Shown piece after piece: positions 63,595-64,000 of a DNA stretch of 64,000 nt. Position 1 is the first letter of the stretch; each line of letters starts with the position of its first letter. Source of the stretch: Arthrobacter nitrophenolicus (GTDB lineage: Bacteria; Actinomycetota; Actinomycetes; Actinomycetales; Micrococcaceae); contig NZ_AOFD01000016.1 in assembly GCF_000332815.1 (NCBI RefSeq), positions 19,140 through 83,139 of the forward strand, read 5' to 3'. The notes below the pieces were generated by a model. That model was not told where the DNA came from, searched no databases, and saw only the letters and a program-made list of their open reading frames with translations. Position numbers and translations under genes: made by a program.

Positions 63595-64000
63595 TCAGCC
63601 CCCGATGGCGCTCATGCTGCGGTCCGGCTGGACGAAGTCCGGAGCGTCGAGTCCCACGTGGTCCATGCCGTGGGCCTTTGGCTTGAGCCACATGGCGTCC
63701 TGCCAGCGGCGTGCAAGGTCGTCATCCGACGCGCCGGACCGCAGGAGGCCCAGGAGGTCGAATTCCTCGCGTGAGAACAGGCAGCTCATGATCTTGCCTT
63801 CGGCCGTGATGCGGGTCCTGCGGCAGTCCGAGCAGAAGGGCTCCGTCACCGAAGCGATGATGCCGACTGTTCCCAGCGCGGGCCCGTCCGCAGGAGCGGC
63901 AGCAGACCCGGCCACCCGGCGTCGTACTTCAAAGCGTTCGGCGGGGGCGCCGTCACGGGCCCGCGGATCGGTGGTGAGGACGAAGTCGGTGGAGAGCAGG
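63595..64000 (-). CDS. moaA: GTP 3',8-cyclase MoaA, C-terminal part (partial)
   Basis: Runs off the right edge; about 134 C-terminal residues are present. The second 4Fe-4S motif CSDCRRTRITAEGKIMSC and the terminal SAIGG (C-terminal GG) are diagnostic of MoaA, the radical-SAM enzyme that starts molybdenum cofactor synthesis from GTP. The N-terminal radical-SAM CxxxCxxC lies outside the window. A short insertion between FEVRRRVAG and GTVGIIASVTEPF is rich in Ala/Pro. moaD follows 7 nt later. Confidence 0.9.
   Translation of the reverse strand, partial: LLSTDFVLTTDPRARDGAPAERFEVRRRVAGSAAAPADGPALGTVGIIASVTEPFCSDCRRTRITAEGKIMSCLFSREEFDLLGLLRSGASDDDLARRWQDAMWLKPKAHGMDHVGLDAPDFVQPDRSMSAIGG

Overview
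This is a high-G+C actinobacterial accessory region, most like the Arthrobacter/Paenarthrobacter group (Micrococcaceae). The evidence is the codon use, the frequent ATGA stop/start overlaps, and a large set of genes recognisable as homologues of the nicotine-degradation (nic) genes of the Paenarthrobacter nicotinovorans megaplasmid pAO1. The assignments come from protein motifs, protein lengths and gene order; no database search was run.

Layout. (1) 1-1350: end of a lactate-utilisation operon (lutB tail, lutC), a small unknown gene and a decayed start of a ppsR-type gene. (2) 1830-9832: a TetR-type regulator diverging from a sugar ABC importer - beta-galactosidase - aldose epimerase operon. 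lacZ is full of frameshifts, and galM is cut and joined directly to the C-terminal half of an aldehyde dehydrogenase (junction near 9830). (3) 9833-13600: the aldehyde dehydrogenase remnant, a MhpD-type hydratase, an AAA ATPase and a hypothetical protein. (4) 14441-20910: an A+T-richer block with a glycine-betaine-type ABC transporter whose permease is a tandem duplication, followed by two mutually paralogous proteins of unknown function. (5) 21582-21882: IS110-family transposase debris. (6) 22166-37257: the N-methylaminobutyrate (nicotine side chain) module: FMN reductase, cupin, mao, sad, a FAH-family protein, an SMR pump remnant, folD-mabO-purU, an amino-acid permease and the PucR-type regulator pmfR. 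(7) 38672-55128: the pyridine-ring module. A long minus-strand operon runs kdhL - Dabb protein - cyclase-family protein - dhph - coxG - omega-amidase - coxD - coxE - coxF - unknown - nboR. Facing it on the plus strand are dhponh and a cupin, then two divergent PucR-like regulators, then kdhM-kdhS. (8) 56300-57372: an orphan DUF948/DUF6167 pair bracketed by hairpins. (9) 57546-62684: nicotine dehydrogenase ndhM-ndhS-ndhL and 6-hydroxy-L-nicotine oxidase. (10) 63321-64000: moaD and the end of moaA.

How the genes work together (pathway known from pAO1). NDH hydroxylates nicotine, 6HLNO oxidises 6-hydroxy-L-nicotine, KDH hydroxylates 6-hydroxypseudooxynicotine, and DHPONH splits off the side chain. 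The ring product 2,6-dihydroxypyridine goes through DHPH and an incompletely defined ring-opening step to alpha-ketoglutaramate, which the omega-amidase converts to 2-oxoglutarate. The side chain (gamma-N-methylaminobutyrate) is demethylated by MABO, with FolD and PurU handling the one-carbon unit, or deaminated by MAO, and SAD makes succinate. CoxD/E/F/G and MoaA/D serve the two molybdenum hydroxylases.

Caution: about 17 small indels in 11 genes interrupt otherwise well-conserved frames. Nearly all are single-base losses and many lie in G/C runs, so much of the apparent gene breakage may be sequence error rather than decay.
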